This document shows positions 15,494 to 23,649 of a stretch of DNA of 26,516 nt, piece by piece. Position 1 is the stretch's first letter; each line of letters opens with the position of its first letter. The notes beneath the pieces are model-generated. The model searched no databases, was not told the DNA's origin, and saw nothing but the letters and a program-made list of their open reading frames with translations. The translations under genes were made by a program, and so were the position numbers. The DNA comes from CAYSPO01 sp964432945. Its GTDB lineage: Bacteria; Bacillota; Clostridia; Tissierellales; Peptoniphilaceae. Location: assembly GCA_964432945.1 (NCBI GenBank), contig CAYSPO010000019.1, positions 1-26,516 on the forward strand, given 5' to 3'.

Positions 15494-15499
15494 CAAATG

Positions 15500-15528
15500 A
15501 TTATAACGAGGTTTTTTATATCTGTCAA
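15500..15528 (-). promoter_or_regulatory. Consensus promoter of the argGH T-box transcript
   Basis: On the minus strand a perfect TTGACA (15528-15523) and a perfect TATAAT (15505-15500) are spaced by 17 bases, the ideal sigma-A promoter. The -35 box lies only 10 bases past the stop codon of the DUF2207 gene, with no terminator between. Strong constitutive initiation is consistent with control being left to the T-box. Confidence 0.85.
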
Positions 15529-15538
15529 GTTTATTTAC

Positions 15539-17245
15539 TTATCTGCTTCCACCGCCGGAGCCTCCACCAAAAGAACCTCCGCCACCTCCGAAAGATGATG
15601 AACCTCCACCACCACTAGATGCACTCACATTTGATTGATAAGCAGAATAGGTATTTCTTGATAGAGAATTTAGATAAGAAATATAAAGATAAGTGTTCAT
15701 TGGGCTGCCATATTCATTTTCATAGAAAGTGTATTGAGGGTAAAGATCCTCAAATTGTTCACTAACTTGATCTGCAATTCCAAAAATAGCTGCTATTATT
15801 AAATATGAGTCCCATAAACTAACTTCTTTGACTTCTCTCTCATTTATAATAGTAAAATCTTTTAAATATTTCTTAAATCCAAAGATATCTTGATAGACTT
15901 TTCCTCCTTTTGGAGTTAATTCAGGTCTATTATCAAGAAAACTCTTTTGTTCTACTAGTAAATTATTTTTAAAAGCAAAATTATTCCCATCTTGCCAAGC
16001 TATTTCTTCAAGGCCTGCAAATGCAGAAGTATGCCTTTGAACATATGCTTTTAACTCTTTTTCTTCAAGCACATTATCAACTGCTGCTGCTCTTAAAAAT
16101 GCCCAGAGCTTTCTTTCAGAATTATCTTTTAATTCTGGTTCTACTCCAGTAAAAACTACTTCTACTTCTTTATTGTTGAAAAATACACCTTTTTTATCTA
16201 CTTCTTCAACATTAATATATCCCTTGTTAAGCCATAATAATAAATAAGCAGACATCAAATCATTATACTTTGCATTAGCATTATATTTATAGAAATTATA
16301 AATAGTTGGTAAATGACCTCCAGCTGGTATATCTCTAGCATAACTAGTTTTGTCTATTTTATAGTCCGATAAATTTCTTGGCTTTGCTTTTTTAGATCTA
16401 GATTTACTTAAACCGCCTGCAAAAATTCCTAAAAGAGGAATTAAAAATATTAAGTTTCCAAATAAATTACCTATTATTCTACCAAAACTTCTAGTTTTAC
16501 CATTATATTCATCGCTGTTAAAGTCATCCGTATAGCTTGAACCTTCAAATGCTCTTTCTCTAAGAGTTTCAAAATCTCCGCTAGCTTGATAAGTAGGGTT
16601 TAGAATGCCCTTATTTAATCTCATTAATAAAGTCATATGACTATTAGAATTAAAATTTGAAGAAGTAGCTTTTATTATGCCATCTTCATAAATTACATCA
16701 CCATTATAACCAAAACCCCAAATTCTAGAATTTTGATCATTTAACTCTACTCCGTCAATATGAATAGTTGTACTTACATTTCTTGGAGCTGGGCTAAGCT
16801 GATCATTTACAAAACGTATATTAAATCCATCAGCATCAGTAAATGATTGAACTGCATTTTTTAATTTATATTCAATAACATAGGTCATATCACCATATTC
16901 TGATTTACCAAAACATAATTCCAATCCCTTATTAGTATAATTTACACCATATGTGTACGCTTTTTCTTCAAAACTCTTATCAACATCCCACTCAACTTGT
17001 TGAAATTCGCTTTCAGGGCTAGAAACCTTATAATCATAAAGCTCCATAGGTCCCATATTGTTCATTGGAATATAATATTCCGTTCCCTCTGTGGCATTAG
17101 TCTTCCAAGTTTGTTTAATATGAGCTGTACCCTCATTGTCCAAGAGGACATCTGTATTTATAGAATAGATGTCCTCTGCTTGAGCCGTTATGGAAAAACT
17201 AAAGATAAAAGTTAGAAGAAATACAATTCTTCTTAATGCTTTCAT
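15539..17245 (-). CDS. DUF2207 membrane protein with signal peptide and Gly/Ser-rich tail
   Basis: This 568-residue protein has a signal peptide (residues 1-23, ending AQA before EDIYS). An extracytoplasmic DUF2207 domain of beta-strands follows (about 24-245), with the family-type opening IYSINTDVLLDNEGTAHIKQTW. A transmembrane segment lies near 258-279, then a cytoplasmic part with a basic KSRSKKAKPR stretch. A second hydrophobic segment is near 485-500. The C-terminus is a low-complexity Gly/Ser/Phe tail of about 25 residues ending in SGGGSR, as in many family members. The gene starts two bases after the lemA stop and has only a weak GGAA site, so it is coupled to lemA. LemA and DUF2207 proteins are often neighbours; the function of the pair at the membrane is not known. 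Its stop is followed immediately by the argG promoter. Confidence 0.87.
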   Translation of the reverse strand: MKALRRIVFLLTFIFSFSITAQAEDIYSINTDVLLDNEGTAHIKQTWKTNATEGTEYYIPMNNMGPMELYDYKVSSPESEFQQVEWDVDKSFEEKAYTYGVNYTNKGLELCFGKSEYGDMTYVIEYKLKNAVQSFTDADGFNIRFVNDQLSPAPRNVSTTIHIDGVELNDQNSRIWGFGYNGDVIYEDGIIKATSSNFNSNSHMTLLMRLNKGILNPTYQASGDFETLRERAFEGSSYTDDFNSDEYNGKTRSFGRIIGNLFGNLIFLIPLLGIFAGGLSKSRSKKAKPRNLSDYKIDKTSYARDIPAGGHLPTIYNFYKYNANAKYNDLMSAYLLLWLNKGYINVEEVDKKGVFFNNKEVEVVFTGVEPELKDNSERKLWAFLRAAAVDNVLEEKELKAYVQRHTSAFAGLEEIAWQDGNNFAFKNNLLVEQKSFLDNRPELTPKGGKVYQDIFGFKKYLKDFTIINEREVKEVSLWDSYLIIAAIFGIADQVSEQFEDLYPQYTFYENEYGSPMNTYLYISYLNSLSRNTYSAYQSNVSASSGGGGSSSFGGGGGSFGGGSGGGSR

Positions 17246-17247
17246 AA

Positions 17248-17796
17248 TTAAAATTCCAAATCCGGCATATTTGCTGTTGCTTGATTTGTTTCTAGATATT
17301 GTCTTTGGCTAAAACCAAAAATCGCTGCTACAAAACTTGAAGGGATTTGTTTAACAAGTCTGTTCCATTTAGTAACAGTATCATTGAATACCATTCTGCT
17401 CATACGAACATTTTCTTCATATTTCTCTATAGAACCCATAGCTTTCATATAAAGAGCATCTGCCTTTAATTGAGGATATTGTTCTACTACAACATTAAAC
17501 CTTGATAGAGCTTCGGCAAATTGATTATCGTCTCTCATAACATCTTGAGCATTTTTTGGAGGAGCTGGATTTCTAGCTCCGATAACAGATTCAAGAGTTT
17601 CTTTTTCATGAGTTGCATAACCTTTTGCTGCTTTCGCTACTTGAGTTAAGGCATCCCATCTTGATTGTTGCTGAACACCTATTTGGGAAAGAGCATTATC
17701 ACTAAGCTCACCTAAATTAATAAATTGTCTTTGTGTTGTTATTATATAGCCTACAACTAATATTATAACTGCTATTAGTATAATTATTCCTGGCAT
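17248..17796 (-). CDS. lemA: LemA family protein
   Basis: This 182-residue protein has the standard LemA architecture. One N-terminal membrane anchor covers about residues 3-20 (PGIIILIAVIILVVGYII). A helical bundle outside follows, with NLGELSDNALSQIGVQQQSRWDALTQV-type heptads (about 28-53), then VIGARN, the helix FNVVVEQYPQLKAD, and a C-terminal region with VTKWNRLVKQIPSSFVAAIFGF. The short segment between anchor and bundle lacks the usual YN at its start but is otherwise typical. GGAGGTG gives a strong ribosome site before the ATG. It is the first gene of a two-gene unit with DUF2207. An AT-rich stretch with several TATAAT-like boxes lies upstream, but I could not fix a promoter. Confidence 0.93.
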   Translation of the reverse strand: MPGIIILIAVIILVVGYIITTQRQFINLGELSDNALSQIGVQQQSRWDALTQVAKAAKGYATHEKETLESVIGARNPAPPKNAQDVMRDDNQFAEALSRFNVVVEQYPQLKADALYMKAMGSIEKYEENVRMSRMVFNDTVTKWNRLVKQIPSSFVAAIFGFSQRQYLETNQATANMPDLEF

Positions 17797-17899
17797 TTTA
17801 ACACCTCCATTTATATTATATTTTATACTATATTATATCTAATGTATATTAAATTCTTGTAAATTATGTTAGTAATGATAATCCATTAAGCTTGCTTAA

Positions 17900-17926
17900 C
17901 AAAAAAGCTAGCAATAAGCTAGCTTT
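17900..17926 (-). terminator. Rho-independent terminator of the opp operon
   Basis: On the minus strand a 9-bp perfect stem AAAGCTAGC/GCTAGCTTT around a five-base loop is followed by TTTG, giving six T after GCTAGC. It lies about 110 bases past the oppF stop codon and ahead of the lemA leader. Confidence 0.8.
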
Positions 17927-18008
17927 CAAGTATAGTAAATATTTTCAATATTATCTTTATTACCAATAGTTTCATTTGGATATATCATTTCTAATGCTTA
18001 TATTTTTT

Positions 18009-18044
18009 AACTACTATCTATTTTTTAATTACTATCTATTTTTT
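18009..18044. repeat. 18-bp tandem repeat at the oppF stop codon
   Basis: Two adjacent 18-base units (18009-18026 and 18027-18044) share 17 of 18 bases, consensus AA(C/T)TACTATCTATTTTTT. The oppF stop codon lies in the second unit. It looks like a local slippage duplication just past the gene end and does not change the protein. Confidence 0.7.
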
Positions 18045-19097
18045 ATCTTCGTGAAAAGTTTCTCTTTGGTCAAATAAATGACATGCTACAAAGTGGTCTT
18101 CTTCTATCTCCCTAAGCTCTGGTTTAACCTTAGTACAAATTTCCATACAATGAGCACATCTAGGAGAGAATACACAACCTGAAGGTGGATTTACTGGAGA
18201 AGGAACTTCTCCTTCAAGTCTAATTAAATCTTTTTTCTCTTCATCTGGATCAGCAATTGGAATTGCAGATATAAGTGCTTGAGTATATGGGTGTAATGGA
18301 TTAGCAAATAGCTTTTTATTAGAAGTTATTTCCATCATATTACCTAAATACATAACCCCTATTCTATCAGATATATGCTGAACCATTGAAAGGTCGTGGG
18401 AAATAAATAGGTAAGTTAATCCCATTTGCCATTTCATATAGTTTAATATATTAACAATTTGAGCTTGAATAGATACATCTAGTGCAGATATAGGCTCATC
18501 ACATACTATAAATTCTGGCTCTATAGCTAAGGCTCTAGAAATTCCAATTCTTTGCCTTTGACCTCCTGAAAGCTCATGGGCAAATCTAGCACCATGTTCA
18601 GGGTTAAGCCCAACCATTTGTAGAATATGAGATACCCTATCTGATTTACGCTTTTTATCCATTTCTGGAAAATGAACTTCTAAACCTTCTTGAATAATTT
18701 CATCTATAGTCATTCTAGGATCTAGAGAAGCATAAGGGTCTTGAAAAATCATTTGTGCATTAGATTTGAACTCTAAAATTTCACTTTTAGTTTTCATCTT
18801 ACTGATATCTTTTCCCTTAAATAAAACCCTACCATCAGTAGGCTTATAAATATTTAAAGTCGCCTTACCTGCAGTTGTTTTACCACAACCAGACTCTCCA
18901 ACAAGGCCAAAAGTCTCTCCCTTATATATCTTAAAGTTTATTCCATCAACGGCTTTAAGTTTTTTAGGTCCACCAACATCAAAGTGTATCTTAAGGTTTT
19001 CTACATCTAGAAGAACTTCTTTTTTCTGAAGGAGTTTTTTGTGGTTTTCTCTTAACTGATCCATGAACTCTTTATCATTAAATCTTATCATTTCCAT
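18036..19097 (-). CDS. oppF: Oligopeptide ABC transporter ATP-binding protein OppF
   Basis: This 353-residue ATPase is one of two that power the peptide importer. It has Walker A GESGCGKT (67-74), a Q-loop MIFQDPYASLDP (116-127), the signature LSGGQRQR (176-183), Walker B FIVCDEP (196-202) and the switch histidine H234 in FISHD. The C-terminal oligopeptide/dipeptide-transporter region has HPYTQALISAIP (269-280) and the cysteine cluster C308, C314, C317 and C321 with C339. In homologs that cluster binds an iron-sulfur centre. The ATG at 19097 is preceded by AGGAGGTGG. It is the last gene of oppABCDF, directly behind oppD, and a terminator follows. OppF is preferred over OppD by position and by the long N-terminal helix before the ATPase core. 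Confidence 0.94.
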   Translation of the reverse strand: MEMIRFNDKEFMDQLRENHKKLLQKKEVLLDVENLKIHFDVGGPKKLKAVDGINFKIYKGETFGLVGESGCGKTTAGKATLNIYKPTDGRVLFKGKDISKMKTKSEILEFKSNAQMIFQDPYASLDPRMTIDEIIQEGLEVHFPEMDKKRKSDRVSHILQMVGLNPEHGARFAHELSGGQRQRIGISRALAIEPEFIVCDEPISALDVSIQAQIVNILNYMKWQMGLTYLFISHDLSMVQHISDRIGVMYLGNMMEITSNKKLFANPLHPYTQALISAIPIADPDEEKKDLIRLEGEVPSPVNPPSGCVFSPRCAHCMEICTKVKPELREIEEDHFVACHLFDQRETFHEDKK

Positions 19098-19108
19098 TAA
19101 ACCACCTC

Positions 19109-19579
19109 CTAAATTGGCCTTTCAACATTTGGNNNNNNNNNNNNNNNNNNNNNNNNNNNNNNNNNNNNNNNNNNNNNNNNNNNNNNNNNNNNNNNNNNNN
19201 NNNNNNNNNNNNNNNNNNNNNNNNNNNNNNNNCCAACAGTCATAGTTGGATTAAGGCTTGTCATAGGATCTTGGAAAATCATTGCAACATCTGAACCTTT
19301 ATAGCTTTGTAGCCTTGATTTAGACATCTTTGTTACATCTTCTCCACGAAAATCTATTACAGATCCTTCTAAAATTTCTGCAGGTGGCTCTTTTAATAAT
19401 CTTAAAACTGCTTTGGAAGTTACTGTTTTACCACAACCAGACTCTCCAACTAAAGCTAAGACCTCTCCTTTGTGTAAGTCAAAGGATACTCCTCTAACTG
19501 CCTTTACTTCACCAGCATAGGTGTGAAAGGATACCCTAAGGTCTTCTACCTTTAATACTAATTCCTTTTCATTATCCAT
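19109..19579 (-). CDS. oppD: Oligopeptide ABC transporter ATP-binding protein OppD, interrupted by a 100-N assembly gap
   Basis: The N-terminal 115 residues and the last 7 residues before the stop are present. The middle is replaced by 100 N at 19133-19232. Visible motifs are Walker A GESGCGKT (45-52) and the Q-loop MIFQDPMTSLNPTMTV. The signature, Walker B and H-loop are missing. Family members are about 320-350 residues, so some 600-700 bases must be absent; the N run is a placeholder of arbitrary length, and the apparent frame across it has no meaning. The ATG has GGAGGGAT upstream and lies 13 bases after oppC. I regard this as a complete gene with missing sequence, not as a pseudogene. 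Confidence 0.85.
   Translation of the reverse strand: MDNEKELVLKVEDLRVSFHTYAGEVKAVRGVSFDLHKGEVLALVGESGCGKTVTSKAVLRLLKEPPAEILEGSVIDFRGEDVTKMSKSRLQSYKGSDVAMIFQDPMTSLNPTMTVXXXXXXXXXXXXXXXXXXXXXXXXXXXXXXXXXXPNVERPI
19133..19232. other. Assembly gap (100 N) inside oppD
   Basis: Exactly 100 unresolved bases, a common placeholder for a gap of unknown size. From the usual length of OppD the true missing length is probably 0.6-0.7 kb. Confidence 0.98.
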
Positions 19580-19592
19580 TGATATCCCTCCA

Positions 19593-20525
19593 TTACTCTC
19601 TCATTTTTGGATCAAGTGCATCTCTAAGACCATCACCTATTAAAGTGAACACTAACATTGTTAATGCAATCATCAGTGACGGGAAGAACAGTTGATATGG
19701 GTAGAACAAGAATTTTTGTTGTGCCATCGATGCCAAAGCTCCCCATGAAGTTTGTGGTTGCTGAATACCTATACCTAAGAAAGATAAGAATGCTTCACTG
19801 AATATAAATCCAGGAACGTCAAATGAAATTGAAATTAAGATTATATTCATTGTATTTGGAATTAAGTGTCTTTTTACAATATCTGCACTACTTACTCCAA
19901 GAGTTTCGGCAGCTAAAACATAATCTTGTTCTTTAAGAGATAACAATTGACCTCTTACCATCCTTGCCATACCTGTCCAACCTGTAATGGTCATCGCTAA
20001 AATCAAACTAAACATATTAGTTTCTCCAACAAATACAGAAACTAAAATAACTATAAGTGTATAAGGTATTGATGAAAGTATTTCCACTATTCTCATCATA
20101 ATTGTATCAACAACACCGCCAGCATAAGCTGAAATAGAACCATAAATAGTTCCCACAATCGTTGAAATTAATGCTCCAAGAATACCTATTGTAAGAGAGA
20201 TTCTGCCTCCTAAGCATACCCTTGTAAAGAGGTCACGCCCTAAATTATCAGTACCCATCCAATTTCTTGAGTTAGGACCAACATTTTTCACAGAAAAATC
20301 TTGGGAATTTATTGTAAAACCATATAGGTTTTCTGTTAGTATAGGTCCGATAATTACTGTTAATACAAGTAATACTAATATTACTAATGATATTAAAGCC
20401 AATTTATTTTGTTTAAATCTTCTCCAAGCATCGCTCCAATAAGTTATTCTCGGTCTAGCGATAAATTCCGCTGACTTATCTTCTAGAGGAATTGGCTTGA
20501 ATGAATTTTCTGTAAATTTTACCAT
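19593..20525 (-). CDS. oppC: Oligopeptide ABC transporter permease OppC
   Basis: This 310-residue inner permease is one half of the membrane channel. A cytoplasmic N-terminus contains the typical YWSDAWRRFKQNKLA (about 29-43), followed by the first membrane helix. A periplasm-side loop with the family motif WMGTDNLGRD comes next. The transport core then follows with further helices and the ATPase-coupling EAA loop AETLGVSSADIVKRHLIPN. Near the C-terminus, SFLGIGIQQPQTSWGALAS and DGLRDALDPKMRE are hallmarks of OppC/DppC. The ATG is preceded by GAGGAGGAA, 17 bases after the oppB stop. The gene order oppA-B-C-D-F is the common one. Confidence 0.95.
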   Translation of the reverse strand: MVKFTENSFKPIPLEDKSAEFIARPRITYWSDAWRRFKQNKLALISLVILVLLVLTVIIGPILTENLYGFTINSQDFSVKNVGPNSRNWMGTDNLGRDLFTRVCLGGRISLTIGILGALISTIVGTIYGSISAYAGGVVDTIMMRIVEILSSIPYTLIVILVSVFVGETNMFSLILAMTITGWTGMARMVRGQLLSLKEQDYVLAAETLGVSSADIVKRHLIPNTMNIILISISFDVPGFIFSEAFLSFLGIGIQQPQTSWGALASMAQQKFLFYPYQLFFPSLMIALTMLVFTLIGDGLRDALDPKMRE

Positions 20526-20542
20526 AAAATTTCCTCCTCTAC

Positions 20543-21466
20543 CTATGAAACTCTAATTCTTGGATCAGCAACGCCATATAATAAGTCTACTATTAATTGA
20601 GCTACTATAAAGATAATTGCATAAAATACAGTTGTACCGATAATCATATTGTAGTCTCTATTTTGAATTGAACTTACAAAATAAAAACCAAGCCCTGGTA
20701 TACCAAACATTTTCTCTACAACAAATGAGCCTGTAAAAACTGCAGCTATTTGAGGTCCAAGTAATGTAATGATTGGTAGTATAGCATTTCTTACTACATG
20801 CTTAATTATTATTCCCATATTGGAAACCCCTTTTGCTTCAGCAGTTAGAATATAATCTTCTCCTAAAACTTCTAAGCAATTTGATTTCATATATCTAGAG
20901 AATGTTGCTATCGGTCCAAAACACATAGATAAAACCGGCAGAACTAAGTGCTTGGATTTACCCCAACCAGATGTAGGTAGTATTCCCAGCTTAACTGAAA
21001 ATACATATTGGAATAAAGCTGCTAAAATAAATACAGGTATAGTAATACCAATTATAGCGACTAAAGAAGCGATATAATCTATTATTGAACCTCTTTTTAC
21101 AGCTGCTAAAACTCCTAAGATTAAACCGATTGGTAAACCAATTAGTAAAGCTAATCCTCCAATTTTTAATGATACTGGAGAAGTTTCTTTTATTGTTTGT
21201 GTAATTGAACGACCTGGATACTTAAATGAAATACCAAAGTCTCCCTTTGTAACTAAATTTTTTAAGTAAATTGCATACTGTTCTTCAACAGGCTTATCTA
21301 GTCCATATTTTTCATTGAACTGTTTTTGAACTTCTTCAGGCATAATTTTCATTTGTGCCGCCAGAGGATTACCTGGAACAGAGTGCATCATGAAGAATGT
21401 TACTGTTGTAACTATAAAGAGAGATAAGGTCATATAAAAAAATCTCTTTACAATATATTTTCCCAT
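20543..21466 (-). CDS. oppB: Oligopeptide ABC transporter permease OppB
   Basis: This 307-residue permease begins MGKYIVKRFFYM with the first membrane helix directly after, as in OppB/DppB. It has the conserved HSVPGNPLA segment (about 28-36), the GDFGISFKYPGRS stretch, and the EAA loop AEAKGVSNMGIIIKH. The C-terminal half has VFTGSFVVEKMFGIPGLG and ends YGVADPRIRVS, the usual D-P-R terminus. AAAGGGGAAAT provides the ribosome site. A hairpin lies between oppA and this gene and probably lowers its expression relative to the binding protein. Confidence 0.95.
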   Translation of the reverse strand: MGKYIVKRFFYMTLSLFIVTTVTFFMMHSVPGNPLAAQMKIMPEEVQKQFNEKYGLDKPVEEQYAIYLKNLVTKGDFGISFKYPGRSITQTIKETSPVSLKIGGLALLIGLPIGLILGVLAAVKRGSIIDYIASLVAIIGITIPVFILAALFQYVFSVKLGILPTSGWGKSKHLVLPVLSMCFGPIATFSRYMKSNCLEVLGEDYILTAEAKGVSNMGIIIKHVVRNAILPIITLLGPQIAAVFTGSFVVEKMFGIPGLGFYFVSSIQNRDYNMIIGTTVFYAIIFIVAQLIVDLLYGVADPRIRVS

Positions 21467-21490
21467 TTTATTTCCCCTTTCATTTAAAGA

Positions 21491-21512
21491 GCCTCCTTAC
21501 AAATAAGGAGGC
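21491..21512 (-). terminator. Hairpin between oppA and oppB (partial attenuator or mRNA stabiliser)
   Basis: On the minus strand an 8-bp perfect stem GCCTCCTT/AAGGAGGC with a six-base loop lies 15 bases past the oppA stop. Only TCTTT follows, too few T for full termination. Such elements often make binding-protein mRNA more abundant than permease mRNA. The 3' arm contains AAGGAGG. Confidence 0.65.
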
Positions 21513-21527
21513 ATCTTCATAAAATAA

Positions 21528-23270
21528 TTATCTGCCTGAAGTGAAGCCGTATTTTAGTCCTTGTGTTGAGAATTCACTTATTTGCCATCCGTATACATAA
21601 TCATATCTGAAAACATTTGAAATTCCATTCATAATTGGTATAACAGGTGCTTCTTCAGCGACAATAGCTTCAGCCTTTGCATATTTTTCTAATCTTTCTG
21701 CTGGATCTTTTGATTTAATACCTTCTTCTATTAGTTTATCATATTCTACATTTGACCATTTAGTATTTAAACCATCAACATCTGATAACATAAGAGAAAG
21801 CATGTGGTATGGGTCATTGTAGTCTGCGAACCATGCCATATATCCAAGTTCATAATTTCCTTCTTGTACTTGAGAAGAAAAAGCAGTCCATTCATTTAAC
21901 TTAACTTTGGTGTTAACTCCTAGAACTGAATTAAATGAGTTGATTAGATAATCACCAATTTCTTTAGTTCTTTCAGTAGTTCCACCAAATTCAAGTGTAA
22001 TATCTATTACAGATGGATCTGAACCCATTCCTTCTTCTTCTAGTCCTTCAATTAATAACGCTTTAGGATCAGAATATTCTTCGTAAAGCGCTTCAGTAGG
22101 TCCTGGAACTTCTTGTCTATATTCTTTTTCATCCATTGTTATACCATGCATAACAAGACCATAAGCTGGAACGCCTACTCCATTATAAACAGCTTCTATA
22201 GCTTCTTCTCTATTAAGTGCAAGTGAGAACGCAAGTCTTACTTTTGGATTGTTAAATGGAGCTTTTTCTGTATTAAAGAACATATAATCAACTATTGGTT
22301 GCTTAGCTTGTCTTTGGAATACATCATCTTTAGCTTTGAACTGCATTTGCCATTCAGCAATATTAGTTCCAACATTATCAACTTCTCCATTTAAGAATGC
22401 ATTCATTCTTGTAGTTTCTTCACCGATAATTCTCCAGTCAACATTTTCATAGAAAATATTTTCCGCATCCCAATATTCTTCATTCTTAACTAATTTTAAG
22501 CCAGTTTGATTTGTCCATTCGGTTAATTTAAATGGTCCACAATAAGCAATCTTATCAATAGCTGTACCATAATTATCTCCAAATTCTTCATAAGCAGATT
22601 GCTTTATTGGAAGAGTTGGCCTTGTTGAACATAATTGTAAGAAGTAAGGAGTTTCTCTTTCTAAAGTTATCTCTAATGTATTATCATCAATAGCCTTTAC
22701 TCCAACTTCGTCTGTTGAGATTTCTCCTGCCATTGATTGACTAGCACCTTTAATGCAATCAATCATCCAACCCATACCACCAGCTCCGTCTTCTTTATCT
22801 AAAGATTTTTTAATACCGTATTCATAATCTTTAGCTGTTAATGGGTCTCCATCAGTCCATTTCATACCTTCTCTAATTTTAAAAGTCCAAACTAGTCCAT
22901 CATCACTAACTTCCCATGATTCAGCACCAGCTGCTTCTGTTACTAATGAACCATCTTCAGTATTTTCAATTTGTCTTACAAGCGGTTCCATTATGTTTAA
23001 TAATAATTTAAATGATGATCTGTCAGATCCTATTGCTGAGTTAAGCGATGTAGGGTCTTCTTGATCCCAAGTATTTAGATATTGCTCAGCATCTTTCTCG
23101 CCAGGTGCTTCTTGTTCATCATTTTCTTCACCTATATTTTCTACATCTGTACCCGTTTGAGTATCAGAAGTGTCTCCATTTTCTGGCTTGTCAGCTCCCT
23201 CTTGTCCACCACAAGCTGTAAGAGTTAAAGCTGCTACCAGCATAAGTAATAAACTTTTTCTTTTTAACAT
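21528..23270 (-). CDS. oppA: Oligopeptide-binding lipoprotein OppA
   Basis: This 580-residue solute-binding protein of family 5 delivers peptides to OppBC. A lipoprotein signal with the lipobox LTAC (17-20) anchors it to the outer face of the membrane at C20. An acidic Gly/Glu/Asp-rich linker (about 21-60) follows, then the binding domain with YLNTWDQEDPTSLNSA, the family pattern LVWTFKIREGMKWTDGDPLT (about 126-145), a central VDYMFFNTEKAPFNNPKVR and AFSLALNREEAIEAV. The C-terminal domain includes ELGYMAWFADYNDPYHML. The start has an AAGGAGGAAAA site. It is the first gene of the operon. The exact peptide specificity cannot be read from the sequence. Confidence 0.95.
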   Translation of the reverse strand: MLKRKSLLLMLVAALTLTACGGQEGADKPENGDTSDTQTGTDVENIGEENDEQEAPGEKDAEQYLNTWDQEDPTSLNSAIGSDRSSFKLLLNIMEPLVRQIENTEDGSLVTEAAGAESWEVSDDGLVWTFKIREGMKWTDGDPLTAKDYEYGIKKSLDKEDGAGGMGWMIDCIKGASQSMAGEISTDEVGVKAIDDNTLEITLERETPYFLQLCSTRPTLPIKQSAYEEFGDNYGTAIDKIAYCGPFKLTEWTNQTGLKLVKNEEYWDAENIFYENVDWRIIGEETTRMNAFLNGEVDNVGTNIAEWQMQFKAKDDVFQRQAKQPIVDYMFFNTEKAPFNNPKVRLAFSLALNREEAIEAVYNGVGVPAYGLVMHGITMDEKEYRQEVPGPTEALYEEYSDPKALLIEGLEEEGMGSDPSVIDITLEFGGTTERTKEIGDYLINSFNSVLGVNTKVKLNEWTAFSSQVQEGNYELGYMAWFADYNDPYHMLSLMLSDVDGLNTKWSNVEYDKLIEEGIKSKDPAERLEKYAKAEAIVAEEAPVIPIMNGISNVFRYDYVYGWQISEFSTQGLKYGFTSGR

Positions 23271-23560
23271 TTTTTCCTCCTTGTAAAGAATAGTTTTAGT
23301 GAAATCCTTTTCACTTCAGATAAAAATTATAGCTATTAATAGTTTACGAGGTCTAAAATTCTCTTTATCTATATTCACTGTCGTAATATTAGCATACAAA
23401 TTTTTCATAAACAAGTTGCCATTTTGCACTGTTGAAGTGATAAAGATGAAAATTTTATTTCGTTTTCCTAAGCAACTAATTAACAAGCTTCTGTTAAGTC
23501 TGATTATTTCAATGCCTTTCTAAAGTATTCAATAAATTTATCCAATATTAATTAATAATC
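23271..23560. other. Upstream region of oppA: leader and promoter, no gene
   Basis: This AT-rich stretch holds the oppA promoter and 5' leader. On the minus strand a perfect 18-base hairpin, AGTGAAA-AGGA-TTTCACT (23315-23298), lies about 20 bases upstream of the oppA ribosome site. Between 23415 and 23560 I see no conserved structure and no credible coding frame. No riboswitch or CodY-type box was recognised with confidence. Confidence 0.6.
23386..23414 (-). promoter_or_regulatory. Candidate promoter of the opp operon
   Basis: On the minus strand, TTGTTT (23414-23409) and TAATAT (23391-23386) are spaced by 17 bases, and TGC precedes the -10 as an extended element. The leader would be about 110 bases long. 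A TATAAT nearer the gene (around 23328-23333) has no matching -35 box and is the alternative. Confidence 0.45.
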
Positions 23561-23595
23561 AAAAAAAAGAACTTAAAAATTAAGTTCTTTTTTTT
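23561..23595 (-). terminator. Rho-independent terminator after the acyl-ACP thioesterase gene
   Basis: On the minus strand an AAGAACTT/AAGTTCTT stem with a seven-base loop is flanked by a run of A before and a run of T after, extending the pairing. It begins about 55 bases past the stop codon at 23650. It is the only strong stem in the stretch before the opp leader. Confidence 0.8.
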
Positions 23596-23649
23596 AAATT
23601 ATTTTCAAATTTATTACAAAAATATCTAATTTCTATTTTTAACAAATTC

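Noticed and set aside
15383..15598. Plus-strand frame of 71 codons
   Set aside because: It is antisense to the T-box leader and the Gly-rich tail of the DUF2207 protein; the structured RNA explains the region.
18009..18044. Tandem 18-bp repeat as a CRISPR or regulatory array
   Set aside because: Only two units with no spacers, in AT-rich sequence at a gene end; best explained by slippage.
23299..23523. Plus-strand frame of 74 codons with a hydrophobic stretch, upstream of oppA
   Set aside because: No ribosome site or promoter; it runs antisense to the oppA leader and its hydrophobicity follows from AT-rich sequence.
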